Of a DNA stretch of 64,000 nucleotides, positions 1 to 7,922 are shown piece by piece (the stretch's first letter is position 1; every line of letters begins with the position of its first letter). Both the position numbers and the translations under genes were made by a program. The notes beneath the pieces were generated by a model. That model was not told where the DNA came from and did no database searches. It saw only the letters and a list, made by a program, of their open reading frames with translations. The stretch is taken from the NCBI GenBank assembly GCA_020833055.1, contig JAJHQZ010000001.1, positions 62,001-126,000 on the forward strand, given 5' to 3'. The DNA comes from Candidatus Korarchaeum sp. GTDB taxonomy: Archaea; Korarchaeota; Korarchaeia; Korarchaeales; Korarchaeaceae.

Positions 1-10
1 TAATGCCTCT

Positions 11-1261
11 TCATTCAGACACCCAATTTAACATAACGTAAGCCAATATTATCGTGGGCAGATTCGCTAAGATACTGATCTTCAGGAATCTGAGTATGGA
101 GATCCCTCTATAGCTTTCTCTAAGTTTCCTCAGAGCTATTATGTTAGCTATCGAGCCCCATGGAGTTAGAGCTGAGCCTATACTACTTCCTACGATCGCC
201 GCCCACCACAAGTCCCTGCCAGCGTTCAGGGACCTGAGGACGGGAGAGAGGATCGCCACTGCTTCAGCATCATCTATCAACATCGAGAGGCCGATGGATA
301 CGAAATAAACGTTGAGCTGATTCCTAAAAAGGGACATCTCCTCGAATAGAATTTTAAATCCCCCTATTAAGTTAATAGATTCCGTGGTTAGGAGGAGGGC
401 CCCTAAGTAGATCAGGGAGGGCCAGTCCACCTCAGTGAATACTTTTGATATCTCATCCCCACCTAAGAAGAGGAGGAAGACTGCCGTAATTCCTATCGCT
501 AGGCTATCATCAATGCCCAATCTCCTTGAGAAAGGGATTAGTGTGAGCATGAGAATGAGAGAGGTCAATCCGAAGATAAGATACGGATTCTCCCCGCGGA
601 TCTCGCTCCTCTCAGCTACTTCGCAGTGAAATCTACCGCCTCTCCTCAGTAAAATGAAAAGGACTGAGAGGGAGAGAAGGGTCGATGCCATCGATATCGG
701 TGCAGCAACGGATAAGAAGTCTAGAAAGCTTATATCACCATTCACTCCGACTATTATATTTGAGATATCCCCCATGAACGTCGCCATCGAACCCAAATTC
801 GAGGAGATTATGAGGGAGGTAACTAAGTCCCTAGGGTCGAACTCCGGGATACATTCTGCCAGCTTTACAGCTACTAGCACCATATAGAGGAGGACTAAAA
901 CGTTGCTCAGGATAGCTGAGAGGAGTGCAGTCAGGAGATTCATCATTATGAAGATCCTATTCGGGGATCTCGCCCTCCCTAAGATCCTGTGGGATATCAG
1001 CTCGTAGAACCTCCCCTTGCTCAGGAGCGCCGATAGTACCTCGAGGCCGAAAACTGCTGATACGATCTTTATAATTTCTGTTCTCTCTATAAAAATTTTT
1101 TCTAAATTTAGCGAATATATATTAACTATTATCGCGAGAGATGATATAAATACTAGAGCCTTGTATTCGGGCTTAATTGAGGAGAGAGTGAGCGCTAATG
1201 CGAATATCAGGAGCCCGTAAACCGGGGAGTGAGAGGATACCAGCGGGACTAGAGATTCCAT
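11..1261 (-). CDS. ArsB/NhaD-superfamily ion transporter
   Basis: A 416-residue polytopic membrane protein with about 10-12 hydrophobic segments and short polar loops, arranged as two similar halves. This layout and length fit the ArsB/NhaD/SLC13 ion transporter superfamily, whose members exchange or export anions or Na+. The conserved intramembrane stretches with small residues (around SLGSMATF-like SNLGSMATFMGD and SSIGSALTPWGS near the C terminus) match the paired re-entrant loops typical of this group. The ATG start at 1261 lies about 35 bp below an A/T element near 1290-1300, next to the 3' end of the tRNA gene. The substrate cannot be told from sequence; arsenite, Na+/H+ or a carboxylate are all possible. 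Family is fairly sure, substrate is not. Confidence 0.75.
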   Translation of the reverse strand: MESLVPLVSSHSPVYGLLIFALALTLSSIKPEYKALVFISSLAIIVNIYSLNLEKIFIERTEIIKIVSAVFGLEVLSALLSKGRFYELISHRILGRARSPNRIFIMMNLLTALLSAILSNVLVLLYMVLVAVKLAECIPEFDPRDLVTSLIISSNLGSMATFMGDISNIIVGVNGDISFLDFLSVAAPISMASTLLSLSVLFILLRRGGRFHCEVAERSEIRGENPYLIFGLTSLILMLTLIPFSRRLGIDDSLAIGITAVFLLFLGGDEISKVFTEVDWPSLIYLGALLLTTESINLIGGFKILFEEMSLFRNQLNVYFVSIGLSMLIDDAEAVAILSPVLRSLNAGRDLWWAAIVGSSIGSALTPWGSIANIIALRKLRESYRGISILRFLKISILANLPTIILAYVMLNWVSE

Positions 1262-1302
1262 CTCTGATCATTCATAACTCAGAGCTCAAGTAATAATGTT
1301 TA

Positions 1303-1406
1303 TGCCGGGGCCGGGATTTGAACCCGGGACCTCCGGATATCCCAGCGGCGCCGGGGCCCTACCCACTTATGAGTCCGGCGCTCAAACCAGGCTGAGCTAC
1401 CCCGGC
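1303..1406 (-). tRNA. tRNA-Met(CAU) with a 29-nt intron
   Basis: Reading the minus strand, a full cloverleaf folds: acceptor GCCGGGG/CCCCGGC, D stem GCUC/GAGC, anticodon stem CCGGA/UCCGG, T arm CCGGG-UUCAAAU-CCCGG and discriminator A. The anticodon loop reads CU-CAU-AA once a 29-nt intron (1339-1367) is removed at the canonical 37/38 site. The mature tRNA is 75 nt. First base pair G-C and discriminator A rule out an archaeal initiator, which normally starts A-U. Elongator Met is favoured; a tRNA-Ile2 whose CAU is modified is the alternative. A TATA-like stretch lies at about 1430-1438, 25-30 bp upstream. Confidence 0.93.
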
Positions 1407-1445
1407 TCTTGCCTTCCTTCACTCCCTCGAATTAATAAACATTAT

Positions 1446-1514
1446 GGGGGGCTCAGTGTGAGCTGGGAACTACATCCCTTCGTTTCGTTGATGTTCGTTC
1501 CTATCATCGCCCCC
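1446..1514. other. cloverleaf-like inverted-repeat cluster (candidate small RNA)
   Basis: Within the 218 bp between tRNA-Met and the next gene, GGGGGC (1446-1451) pairs with GCCCCC (1509-1514). This stem encloses three hairpins: GCTCA/TGAGC (1451-1463), GGGA/TCCC (1465-1478) and GATG/CATC (1490-1508). A TATA-like element in minus orientation lies around 1537-1547, about 26 bp before 1514. A minus-strand transcript would therefore start near the closing stem and could be cotranscribed with the tRNA. It lacks a T-loop and anticodon arm, so it is not a tRNA, and box C/D motifs are only partial. Function unknown. Confidence 0.25.
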
Positions 1515-1630
1515 ACTGGATTATTAGCGGTAGGGGAAATAAATTTTTCTCTCCCGTGAGCGACTCTATTCAACATCATTCATTATATATATATATTATG
1601 ATGCGATAATGGGGGACGAGGAGGGTGCAC

Positions 1631-2341
1631 ATGGGGTTCGAGATAGAGGAAGCCCCTGCTGAGGAATATTCATTCAAGGACTACATCCTCCAACCAGCGA
1701 TATTATCCAATAGGATCTTCTCAGCAATTATATCATCTCCCAAACTAAAGTATTGGCTACTAGCTACGATAATAAGCTCTCCTTTCCAAGCATTGGGCAG
1801 CTGGTCAATAATGAGCAAGCTCCTCATAGAGATAAGGGCGTCCGAGGAGCTCCCGGCTGAGACAGTGCAGCTCATGAGGAGCATTATGGATCTAATGCTG
1901 AGGAACCCGCTAATTATTCTCATAGATTCTCTCATCGGCGAGTTACTAGCTGGGATATTCTCAGGAATCGTAATATTCCTAATGGCGAGATTGTTCGTGG
2001 GGAAGGGGAGCTTATCCTCGGGAATAGCTTTAGCCGGGCTTAGGAGCCTCCCATCTATAGTTTACGGAATATTGCTAGCACTACTCGGGCTTTCCCTACC
2101 TACGATGAGATGGGTCATCGAGATAGGGCCTCAGATGAATTTCAATACTAATGTCCCTTGGGAGATATTCCTCCAAGAATCTATCCTAGAGCTCGTGATC
2201 TCTGTCTGGTTCCTCTTAGTACTCCTACTCTCTTACGTCAGAGGATATGGGATGACGCGTACGAGGGCCGCGATAGCCTCACTAGTTACGTGGCTCGTAT
2301 CGAACATCTTCCTGTTGATTGGATTACTATCTTACATCTGA
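1631..2341 (+). CDS. polytopic membrane protein, Yip1-like
   Basis: A 236-residue protein with a short acidic N terminus and about five hydrophobic segments spaced as in the Yip1/DUF1282-type membrane proteins found widely in archaea. A motif near the start (FKDYILQPAILSNRI) resembles the region leading into the first helix of that family. No catalytic motif is visible. A GTG two codons upstream (1625) is an alternative start, but the ATG at 1631 has GAGGAGG about 7 nt before it and a long TATATATATA box around 1583-1599. It stands alone, followed by the structured intergenic region. The family call is tentative and function is unknown. Confidence 0.6.
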   Translation: MGFEIEEAPAEEYSFKDYILQPAILSNRIFSAIISSPKLKYWLLATIISSPFQALGSWSIMSKLLIEIRASEELPAETVQLMRSIMDLMLRNPLIILIDSLIGELLAGIFSGIVIFLMARLFVGKGSLSSGIALAGLRSLPSIVYGILLALLGLSLPTMRWVIEIGPQMNFNTNVPWEIFLQESILELVISVWFLLVLLLSYVRGYGMTRTRAAIASLVTWLVSNIFLLIGLLSYI

Positions 2342-2403
2342 AAGCCTCGCCTCTCAAGACGGGGATGAGTAGAGAAGATTATAAACTTCCTTTTTTAAAT
2401 ATA

Positions 2404-2531
2404 CCCATAACCCCGAGTCCCATTCGGGATAGGGGTAATGGGCTGGAGACCCAGCCGGGACTGAACACTCGAAAGGAGGATGTAGCCCCGAACCCCCGCA
2501 CTAACAAGAACCTTTGCCATTCATAGTGGGG
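2404..2531 (+). ncRNA. candidate structured RNA gene
   Basis: The 211-bp gap between convergent genes holds two TATA boxes in plus orientation (TTATAAA at 2380-2386 and TTTTTTAAATAT at 2391-2402), which have no coding gene to serve. Downstream, CCCATAACCCC (2404-2414) pairs with GGGGTAATGGG (2432-2442) with one A-A mismatch and encloses TCCC/GGGA. GGCTGG/CCAGCC (2441-2456) forms a second hairpin. AGTCCC (2416-2421) can alternatively pair with GGGACT (2457-2462), just before an ACA. CACTA/TAGTG plus a G/C run (2494-2531) forms a 3' hairpin. I compared it by eye with 5S, SRP, RNase P and tRNA consensus motifs and found no match. A short GGAGGT/ACCTCC repeat follows at about 2533-2553. Confidence 0.4.
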
Positions 2532-2552
2532 AGGAGGTCAGATCTAAACCTC

Positions 2553-3422
2553 CTATACTTCCCTCTCAATAGAGTAAGCTGCGATCTCCCTCAAAATCCT
2601 CTTTTGGGGAGAATCCGGAATAATGCTGAGCTTATCTATTGCTTTCATTGAATATTGAAGGGCCAAATCTTCAAGAAATCCTCTAACATCATTCCCCTTT
2701 AGAAGATGTGTTATCTCCCCCCTCTTACCCCAGTCGAGGAGGTCGTCCTTTATCTGGTAAGATAGCCCCAGGTAGAGGCCGAAGAGACCCATCTCCTCAT
2801 AGAGATCATCCCTCCCAGCTATTAGCGCTCCTAGTGATGAAGCCGTCTGAAAGAGGGAAGCTGTTTTGTACTTCAGTACACTGAGGTAATCATTCACACT
2901 TATGGGATCTCCCCTCCTGAGGAGGATTATCTCCATCATCTCCCCTATTGACATAAGTTTAGTAGCTTCGGAGAGGAGTCCCCCTATCCTCTTATCCTCA
3001 TACTCGCTCACTATTTTCAGGACGATCGATAGGATGAAATCAGCTATTAGTATCGCCATCTCCATGCCATGCTTCATATGGAAAGATGGGGCCCCCCTCC
3101 TGGAATCGCTACTATCTATTATGTCATCATGGATTAAGGAAGCCGTATGTATTAACTCCACAGCCGCAGCAGCTGGCTCGGGATTCCCCCCACCACCGCA
3201 AGCCTCATTGACGAGGAAGAGAAGTGCGGGCCTTATCCTCTTCCCCCCCTTCATGAACTCAATTAATGGATCAATGAAAGGATTTTCCAAGTTATCCTTT
3301 AGAGCTTCCATTATTGCTGAGTCCGCTCTCCTAACATAAGGGTTCAGTAAGAGCTTTAGCTCTTCCTCTCCCATTCCCATTATCCCTGGGATAGCATCTC
3401 CCAATGCTTTAATCCTTATCAT
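2553..3422 (-). CDS. geranylgeranyl/polyprenyl diphosphate synthase
   Basis: This trans-type prenyltransferase condenses isopentenyl diphosphate onto an allylic diphosphate to give the C20 or longer chains of archaeal ether lipids. The signature elements are present in order: GGKRIRP at about 59-65, the first aspartate-rich motif HDDIID at about 98-103, and the second, QIKDDLLDWG, in the last third. At 289 residues it is slightly short for the family (about 300-330). It lacks an obvious N-terminal extension. The ATG start sits about 30 bp from a central TTTAAG element at 3450-3455 that it appears to share with the divergent nucleotide-sugar dehydrogenase gene. Product chain length cannot be set from sequence. 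Confidence 0.92.
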   Translation of the reverse strand: MIRIKALGDAIPGIMGMGEEELKLLLNPYVRRADSAIMEALKDNLENPFIDPLIEFMKGGKRIRPALLFLVNEACGGGGNPEPAAAAVELIHTASLIHDDIIDSSDSRRGAPSFHMKHGMEMAILIADFILSIVLKIVSEYEDKRIGGLLSEATKLMSIGEMMEIILLRRGDPISVNDYLSVLKYKTASLFQTASSLGALIAGRDDLYEEMGLFGLYLGLSYQIKDDLLDWGKRGEITHLLKGNDVRGFLEDLALQYSMKAIDKLSIIPDSPQKRILREIAAYSIEREV

Positions 3423-3446
3423 TACAAATTCCGTAATAGGGGCTAA

Positions 3447-3458
3447 TGCCTTTAAGCG
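3447..3458. promoter_or_regulatory. shared A/T element between divergent genes
   Basis: CCTTTAAGCG-type element centred near 3453, about 30 bp from the ATG at 3422 (minus) and the ATG at 3484 (plus). It is the only A/T-rich TATA-like candidate placed for both genes in the 61-bp gap. Confidence 0.45.
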
Positions 3459-3483
3459 TTGGTACGATTAGACCCTGATCGAA

Positions 3484-4875
3484 ATGCCTGTCATGGACTT
3501 AAGCCCTTCGGAACTCAAGAGAAGCTTGAGAACTGGTAGAATAACAGTAGCCGTATACGGTGTAGGGCACGTAGGAGCCTCTATACTGGCGGCTTGGCTC
3601 TTAGCTGGAGCGAGGGGGATAGGAGTTGATAGAGATGAGAGTAAAATCGAAGCCCTGAGCGAGGGGGAATCTCCAGTAGAGGAACCGTGCCTCTCCGAAA
3701 TCTTCAGGAAGGCTAAACTGGAGGGGAGATTGTACGCAACATCCGATGGGAGAGAGGCATCTGCGAAATCTGATGTGAAGATAATAGCCGTCCCCTCAAT
3801 CGTAGTCGATGGGGAGCCCGATCTATCGGCAATAACTTCAGTCGCTGAATCTATAGCTTCGGGCCTCAAGAGAGGGGATTTAGTCATTCTGGAGAGTAGC
3901 GTCCCCCCGGGGACGACGAGGTATCTACTCAAACCGATATTGGAGGAGGGGAGTGGGCTCTCCTTAGGTGAGTTCGGCCTGGCTTACAGCCCTGAGAGGA
4001 TATCGGAAGGCAGGGCTCTGAGGGACATCATAGAATCTTATCCGAAGATAATCGGAGGAGTAGATGAGAGGAGCGGTGAAGTAGCATCTATCCTCTATTC
4101 GGTGATCTCCAAGAGAGGAGTGATAAGGGTATCGAACGAGCTTGTGGCTGAGTTTGAGAAGCTCGCTGAGGGAGTTTACAGAGATGTCAACATAGCTCTA
4201 GCGAACGAACTAGCGATCCTCTGCAGGAAATTGGGTATAGATTATGAGGAGGTCGCTAGGGCTGCGAACAGCCAACCTTACTCCAATCTCCACAGGCCAG
4301 GTACTGGGGTCGGAGGGTTGTGCATCCCCATATACCCTAAGTTCCTGATCTGGAAGGCCAAATCGGTTGGGTTCGAGTTGAGTCTCATCTCAACTGCTAG
4401 GAAGATAAATGAGTTCATGCCGAAGGAAGTCGCTGAACTCGTGAGAGAGGGCGTCTCTAGATTGGGATTGAGGGACCCTAAGATAGCCGTGCTAGGATTA
4501 TCTTTCAGGGGTGATATAGGGGATCCGAGGCTCTCTCCAACTTACGAATTAGTTAAAGAGTTGCTCTCAATGGGGTTCAGGGACTTAGTAGTCCAGGACC
4601 CATTCATACGTGAAGATGAGAGGCTCTCCTCAATGGGGGTGAGGTTAGTCAACGATATTGAAGAGATCTTGGGAGCTAACGTGATCGTGATATCGACAGA
4701 TCACAGTGTCTATAGGATGAGTGTGAGCGAGCTCTTCTCAATGAGTGAGGAGATAAAGCTAATAGTCGATGGTAGGGATTTGATGGAAGTCGATTATATA
4801 CCAGCTGGGAGGGCATATGTTGGCGTAGGGAGGCCGTGGAAGTCAGGTAATCCCCCTCAGGATCTTAGTAAATAA
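3484..4875 (+). CDS. nucleotide-sugar dehydrogenase (UDP-ManNAc/UDP-Glc DH family)
   Basis: Members oxidise the C6 hydroxyl of a nucleotide sugar to the uronate in two NAD-linked steps, feeding surface glycan or N-glycan synthesis. The N-terminal Rossmann motif YGVGHVGAS spans residues 25-33. The central domain carries the SSVPPGTT and YSPERI motifs, and the substrate loop GVGGLCIPIYPKF contains the catalytic Cys at residue 280. The C-terminal UDP-binding domain starts near AVLGLSFRGDIGDPR. Length (463 aa) is normal. The WecC-type loop is usually GGHCIPxDP; here His is Leu and the conserved Asp is Tyr, which may alter activity. Its 3' end overlaps the convergent aldolase gene by 33 bp. Confidence 0.87.
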   Translation: MPVMDLSPSELKRSLRTGRITVAVYGVGHVGASILAAWLLAGARGIGVDRDESKIEALSEGESPVEEPCLSEIFRKAKLEGRLYATSDGREASAKSDVKIIAVPSIVVDGEPDLSAITSVAESIASGLKRGDLVILESSVPPGTTRYLLKPILEEGSGLSLGEFGLAYSPERISEGRALRDIIESYPKIIGGVDERSGEVASILYSVISKRGVIRVSNELVAEFEKLAEGVYRDVNIALANELAILCRKLGIDYEEVARAANSQPYSNLHRPGTGVGGLCIPIYPKFLIWKAKSVGFELSLISTARKINEFMPKEVAELVREGVSRLGLRDPKIAVLGLSFRGDIGDPRLSPTYELVKELLSMGFRDLVVQDPFIREDERLSSMGVRLVNDIEEILGANVIVISTDHSVYRMSVSELFSMSEEIKLIVDGRDLMEVDYIPAGRAYVGVGRPWKSGNPPQDLSK

Positions 4876-5439
4876 GAAGGTCCAGAGCGTCTCTAAAAGG
4901 GATTCCATGGCAGCGAGAGCTTTCCAGTGATCCTCAGCTACAACCAATGCCCCATGCCTCTCTATTAAGGCTGCATTGGAATCCTTCAGTGCTCCACTAA
5001 CTATATCAGCCAATTCTTGAGTCCCGGATGGTCTCCAGGGGACTATAATAAGCTTCCTCAGGAAGATACTAGCTTCCTCCGTCATGGAATCTTTCAGTAT
5101 ATCGCTCAGGGGATCCTTGAAGGAGACGGAGAATGCTGTAGCTAAGGGATGATGGCAGTGCAAGACGGAGTTGACATCTCCCCTCACAGAATATATCTTC
5201 AAGTGCAACCTCCATTCAGAGCTAGGTTTACCGATCCCCCTAAGAACCTCGCCCTTATCATTTATCATGAGTATGTCCTTCCCCTCGAGTCTCCCCTTGA
5301 ATTTCCCAGAGGGAGTTATGAGGAACCCTCTCGAGGTCCTTATGCTCGCATTACCCCCTCCCCCAGTCGTGAGCCCCTTCATATGAGCTATCCTCATGAC
5401 TTCAGCTAACTCATCAGCCAGCAAATCTATGTCCTCCAA
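4843..5439 (-). CDS. class II aldolase (fuculose-1-phosphate aldolase-like)
   Basis: A 198-residue zinc aldolase of the class II aldolase/adducin fold, which cleaves a phosphorylated ketose or aldonate into DHAP and an aldehyde. Visible family residues are the GGGGNAS phosphate loop (26-32), TPSG (42-45), catalytic Glu75 in SSEWRLH, zinc ligands His94 and His96 in HCHHP, and His162 in ERHGAL. The start lies inside the end of the rhomboid gene (26-bp overlap), so the two are probably cotranscribed. The true substrate in archaea is often unclear; fuculose-1-phosphate, ribulose-phosphate-like substrates or methylthioribulose-1-phosphate dehydration are alternatives within the family. Confidence 0.82.
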   Translation of the reverse strand: MEDIDLLADELAEVMRIAHMKGLTTGGGGNASIRTSRGFLITPSGKFKGRLEGKDILMINDKGEVLRGIGKPSSEWRLHLKIYSVRGDVNSVLHCHHPLATAFSVSFKDPLSDILKDSMTEEASIFLRKLIIVPWRPSGTQELADIVSGALKDSNAALIERHGALVVAEDHWKALAAMESLLETLWTFLFTKILRGIT

Positions 5440-6094
5440 GGGGATCCCTCCTCGAGAACCTATAGGGAAGGGCTATCATTATGCCCGTGAGGGAGCCCCT
5501 TATGTGAGCCCAGTAAGCTACACCCACAGCCTCCCCCAGGGCTCCTGAGATCAATTGGAGGATGAACCAGAAAATCAGGAAGTACTTGGCGGGTATCGGC
5601 CTCAATGTAACGAGATATCCTAAGAATATGACTGTGATTATCCTAGCCCTCGGATAGAAGATCAAATAGGTCCCTAAAATTCCGCTTATAGCACCTGAAG
5701 CGCCTACAGTTGGTAGATCTAATGGCATCCCGGGGGATCCTGAGACGATCATATGAGTGAAGTTCGCTGAGATTCCGGAGAAAAGATAGAAAATTAGGTA
5801 ATTTACGTGCCCAAAGGCAGCCTCAACATTATCTCCAAAGATGGAGAGATACAAAATATTTCCGAGTAAATGGATCCAGCCAGCGTGGAGGAAGGTTGAT
5901 GCGATCAATCTATGAGAACTCTGGATGGGCCTCTCTATGGAGGCCGAGGGGATGAAGCTATAGCTGGTTATTAGGGAACGCATCAACTCAGGGCTCGACG
6001 ATCCCAAGATGAAGATCACTATATTGATCGCTATTAGAGAGTAACTGACGAGAGGCCTAGCGTGACTCGGATTCTCATCTCTAATAGGTAACAA
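5414..6094 (-). CDS. rhomboid-family intramembrane serine protease
   Basis: A 226-residue protein with six to seven predicted membrane helices. Rhomboid signatures are complete: HAGWIHLLGN in the L1-TM2 region (70-79), the catalytic serine in GASGAISG (Ser133) and the catalytic histidine in AHIRGSLTG (His197). It would cleave transmembrane substrates within the cell membrane. Translation starts at a TTG preceded by GGGAGG at 6 nt spacing. The gene overlaps the aldolase gene downstream, an association I cannot explain functionally. Call is confident; substrates unknown. Confidence 0.9.
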   Translation of the reverse strand: MLPIRDENPSHARPLVSYSLIAINIVIFILGSSSPELMRSLITSYSFIPSASIERPIQSSHRLIASTFLHAGWIHLLGNILYLSIFGDNVEAAFGHVNYLIFYLFSGISANFTHMIVSGSPGMPLDLPTVGASGAISGILGTYLIFYPRARIITVIFLGYLVTLRPIPAKYFLIFWFILQLISGALGEAVGVAYWAHIRGSLTGIMIALPYRFSRRDPLGGHRFAG

Positions 6095-6195
6095 TATATC
6101 CTCCCGGGCTCAGCTGACCCTCTTAAGGGCCACTTAAGCCCTCTTGCCGAACACTCATCACAGCCCGGGGAGAAATGATTGGGAGGGAAATAAAT

Positions 6196-6744
6196 TTATC
6201 CCTTGAGGGCCTTAGCTATCTCTACACCTCTATCAACAGCTCTCATATTTATCTCAATGAATTGAGGTCTGACAGTTTCCCTTATAGCTTCTTTTAGATT
6301 CTCCGGTGATATTATCCCAGAAATCCCGGAGAATATCCCTAACATCAACATATTGGTGACTAACCTATCCCCTAATCTCTCGGCCTCATCTGTCGCAGGA
6401 ATTTTGTAAATTATCTTCGCTTTTTTCTCTATTGGTTCAAAGTATTTTATATTAGACTCATCAGCAATAATAATAGTCTTCCCAAATTGGTATCTAGGAG
6501 ATAATGTATTCAGGGAATGCTGATTCATCACTATCCAATAATCGGGGTTGAGCACCTTCGGGTAATCTACTTCCTCATCCGATATCACTACTTCAGACCT
6601 CGTCGACCCTAACCTGGCCTCCGGCCCATATGTATAAGTCGACGCTGCATAATAATTCCCTAGGACAGCTGCTTGAGTTAAGACAGCTCCAGCTACGACT
6701 ACACCCTGCCCACCGAAACCGGATATCATTACCTCTATCCTCAT
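6196..6744 (-). CDS. korC: 2-oxoacid:ferredoxin oxidoreductase, gamma subunit
   Basis: The gamma subunit of the CoA-dependent enzyme that decarboxylates a 2-oxoacid to acyl-CoA and reduces ferredoxin. The protein (182 aa) opens with the diagnostic ISGFGGQGVVVAG loop and continues with AASTYTYGPEARLGSTRSEV, typical of KorC/VorC. The ATG at 6744 overlaps the TGA of the ferredoxin subunit in an ATGA junction; GTG codons three residues earlier are less likely starts. It is the last gene of the four-gene operon alpha-beta-delta-gamma read on the minus strand. Confidence 0.9.
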   Translation of the reverse strand: MRIEVMISGFGGQGVVVAGAVLTQAAVLGNYYAASTYTYGPEARLGSTRSEVVISDEEVDYPKVLNPDYWIVMNQHSLNTLSPRYQFGKTIIIADESNIKYFEPIEKKAKIIYKIPATDEAERLGDRLVTNMLMLGIFSGISGIISPENLKEAIRETVRPQFIEINMRAVDRGVEIAKALKG

Positions 6745-7076
6745 AACCACCACACACCCCTCGAGATTATCTCATCCCTCTTCTTTAACCTATCAAACCA
6801 CTTCCTCTCGTATCTCTCCTCAACCTCTAAGATCTTCTCCTCCTCTTCCTCATTAACTATCACTTGTATCGCGAAATCCGGGCAATAGAGTTCACATAAC
6901 CTGCAAGCTCTACATTGCTCAATTTTGGCTGCATACGGCTTCTTTATCCCCCTCCAGTTCCTCTCCTCCTTTATCTCCAGCACCCCCCATGGGCAGGCCC
7001 ATATGCAGAGGTAACATCCCTTACAGAGCTTATCGCTGACGACTATTTGCCTTACCTTAGCGGCTGACATATTCAT
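6741..7076 (-). CDS. korD: 2-oxoacid:ferredoxin oxidoreductase, ferredoxin-like delta subunit
   Basis: A 111-residue polyferredoxin with two 4Fe-4S cluster motifs: CKGCYLCIWACP near the N terminus and CRACRLCELYCP in the middle. It transfers electrons from the TPP/Fe-S core of the oxidoreductase to external ferredoxin. Its start overlaps the stop of the beta subunit (ATGA) behind GGGAGG; an ATG two codons further in (7070) is also possible. A charged C-terminal extension with many Lys, Arg and Glu follows the second cluster motif and may dock to the other subunits. Confidence 0.9.
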   Translation of the reverse strand: MNMSAAKVRQIVVSDKLCKGCYLCIWACPWGVLEIKEERNWRGIKKPYAAKIEQCRACRLCELYCPDFAIQVIVNEEEEEKILEVEERYERKWFDRLKKRDEIISRGVWWL

Positions 7077-7918
7077 CTCCTCCCAACTCTCTCCCTGAGG
7101 AGCTTAAGTCTCTCTGTGTACTCCATCACATCAGTCTTGTGGAGGAACTCCCCGACTATTATCTTGCCCTTAAGCTCCTCCGGACTCTTATTAGCTGCGA
7201 CGCTTACAGGTATCGAATTCTCCTTGAACCACTGCATTATATCCCTGGGATCGGGCTTGTTGAGGACATACCTCCCCATGAAGGTGGGGCACTGAGATAC
7301 TATCTCGATTACAGAGAATCCCTTATGCTTCACCGCCTTCTTTATACTGTTCTTAGCTTGAATTACGTGATATGTCGTCCATCTAGCTAAATAAGTAGCT
7401 CCTGCAGCTTTCATCAACTCAATTAAGTCGAAATTCGGCTCTATATTCCCATAAGGTGTGGTCTGAGTTATAGCCCCCTCCGGCGTCGTCGGAGCCACCT
7501 GACCTCCGGTGAGTGAGTATACCATGTTGGTCACTATGATGGCAGTGAGCCCTATGTTCCTCCTAGCTGCATGAATGAGGTGGTTCCCCCCTATAGCCAT
7601 CGAATCACCATCCCCCATTATCACAATGACATTGAGCTCCGGCTTAGCGAGTTTCAAGCCGATAGCGAAGGGAAGCGCTCTACCGTGTAGTGTATGAGCT
7701 ACATCGCTCCTAAAGTAAAGAGGGGTCCAACCGGAGCATCCTATCCCACTGACAAAGGCTGTCCGCTTCCACTCTTCCTCTCCTAACTCTTCGAAGGCCA
7801 TCAGAATCATCCTCTCAACTATCCCTATCCCGCATCCGGAACAAAAAGCGTGAGGCAATAATTCAGTTCTCATATATTTCTTCGCGAGTATATGCTCGAA
7901 GTTCTCCTCCTGAATCAT
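7073..7918 (-). CDS. korB: 2-oxoacid:ferredoxin oxidoreductase, beta subunit (TPP-binding)
   Basis: A 281-residue thiamine-diphosphate subunit. The motif AFCSGCGIGI supplies an Fe-S or structural cysteine pair, and GDGDSMAIGGNH is the Mg-TPP binding signature, followed by NMVYSLTGGQ and TTPYGN as in KorB/VorB proteins. An open frame extends upstream to 8032 inside the alpha gene. The ATG at 7918 is chosen because CGAGGTGAT stands three bases before it and because known homologues begin near this point. It lies four bases after the alpha stop. Which 2-oxoacid is used (2-oxoglutarate, branched-chain or other) cannot be decided by eye. Confidence 0.92.
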   Translation of the reverse strand: MIQEENFEHILAKKYMRTELLPHAFCSGCGIGIVERMILMAFEELGEEEWKRTAFVSGIGCSGWTPLYFRSDVAHTLHGRALPFAIGLKLAKPELNVIVIMGDGDSMAIGGNHLIHAARRNIGLTAIIVTNMVYSLTGGQVAPTTPEGAITQTTPYGNIEPNFDLIELMKAAGATYLARWTTYHVIQAKNSIKKAVKHKGFSVIEIVSQCPTFMGRYVLNKPDPRDIMQWFKENSIPVSVAANKSPEELKGKIIVGEFLHKTDVMEYTERLKLLRERVGRR

Positions 7919-7922
7919 ACAA

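Noticed and set aside
1446-1514. Degenerate tRNA or box C/D RNA
   Set aside because: No T-loop or anticodon arm; CTGA is present but the box C candidate has a mismatch at a key position.
1296-1559. Open frame on the plus strand across the tRNA-Met gene
   Set aside because: It overlaps the antisense of a complete tRNA and the repeat cluster, has no homology and no SD.
2158-2526. Open frame on the plus strand covering the candidate RNA region
   Set aside because: It runs through the end of the membrane-protein gene in another frame; codon use is unlike the neighbours.
2404-2531. 5S rRNA, SRP RNA, RNase P RNA or H/ACA RNA
   Set aside because: Conserved motifs of each family were compared by eye; none is present apart from a single ACA beside a 6-bp stem.
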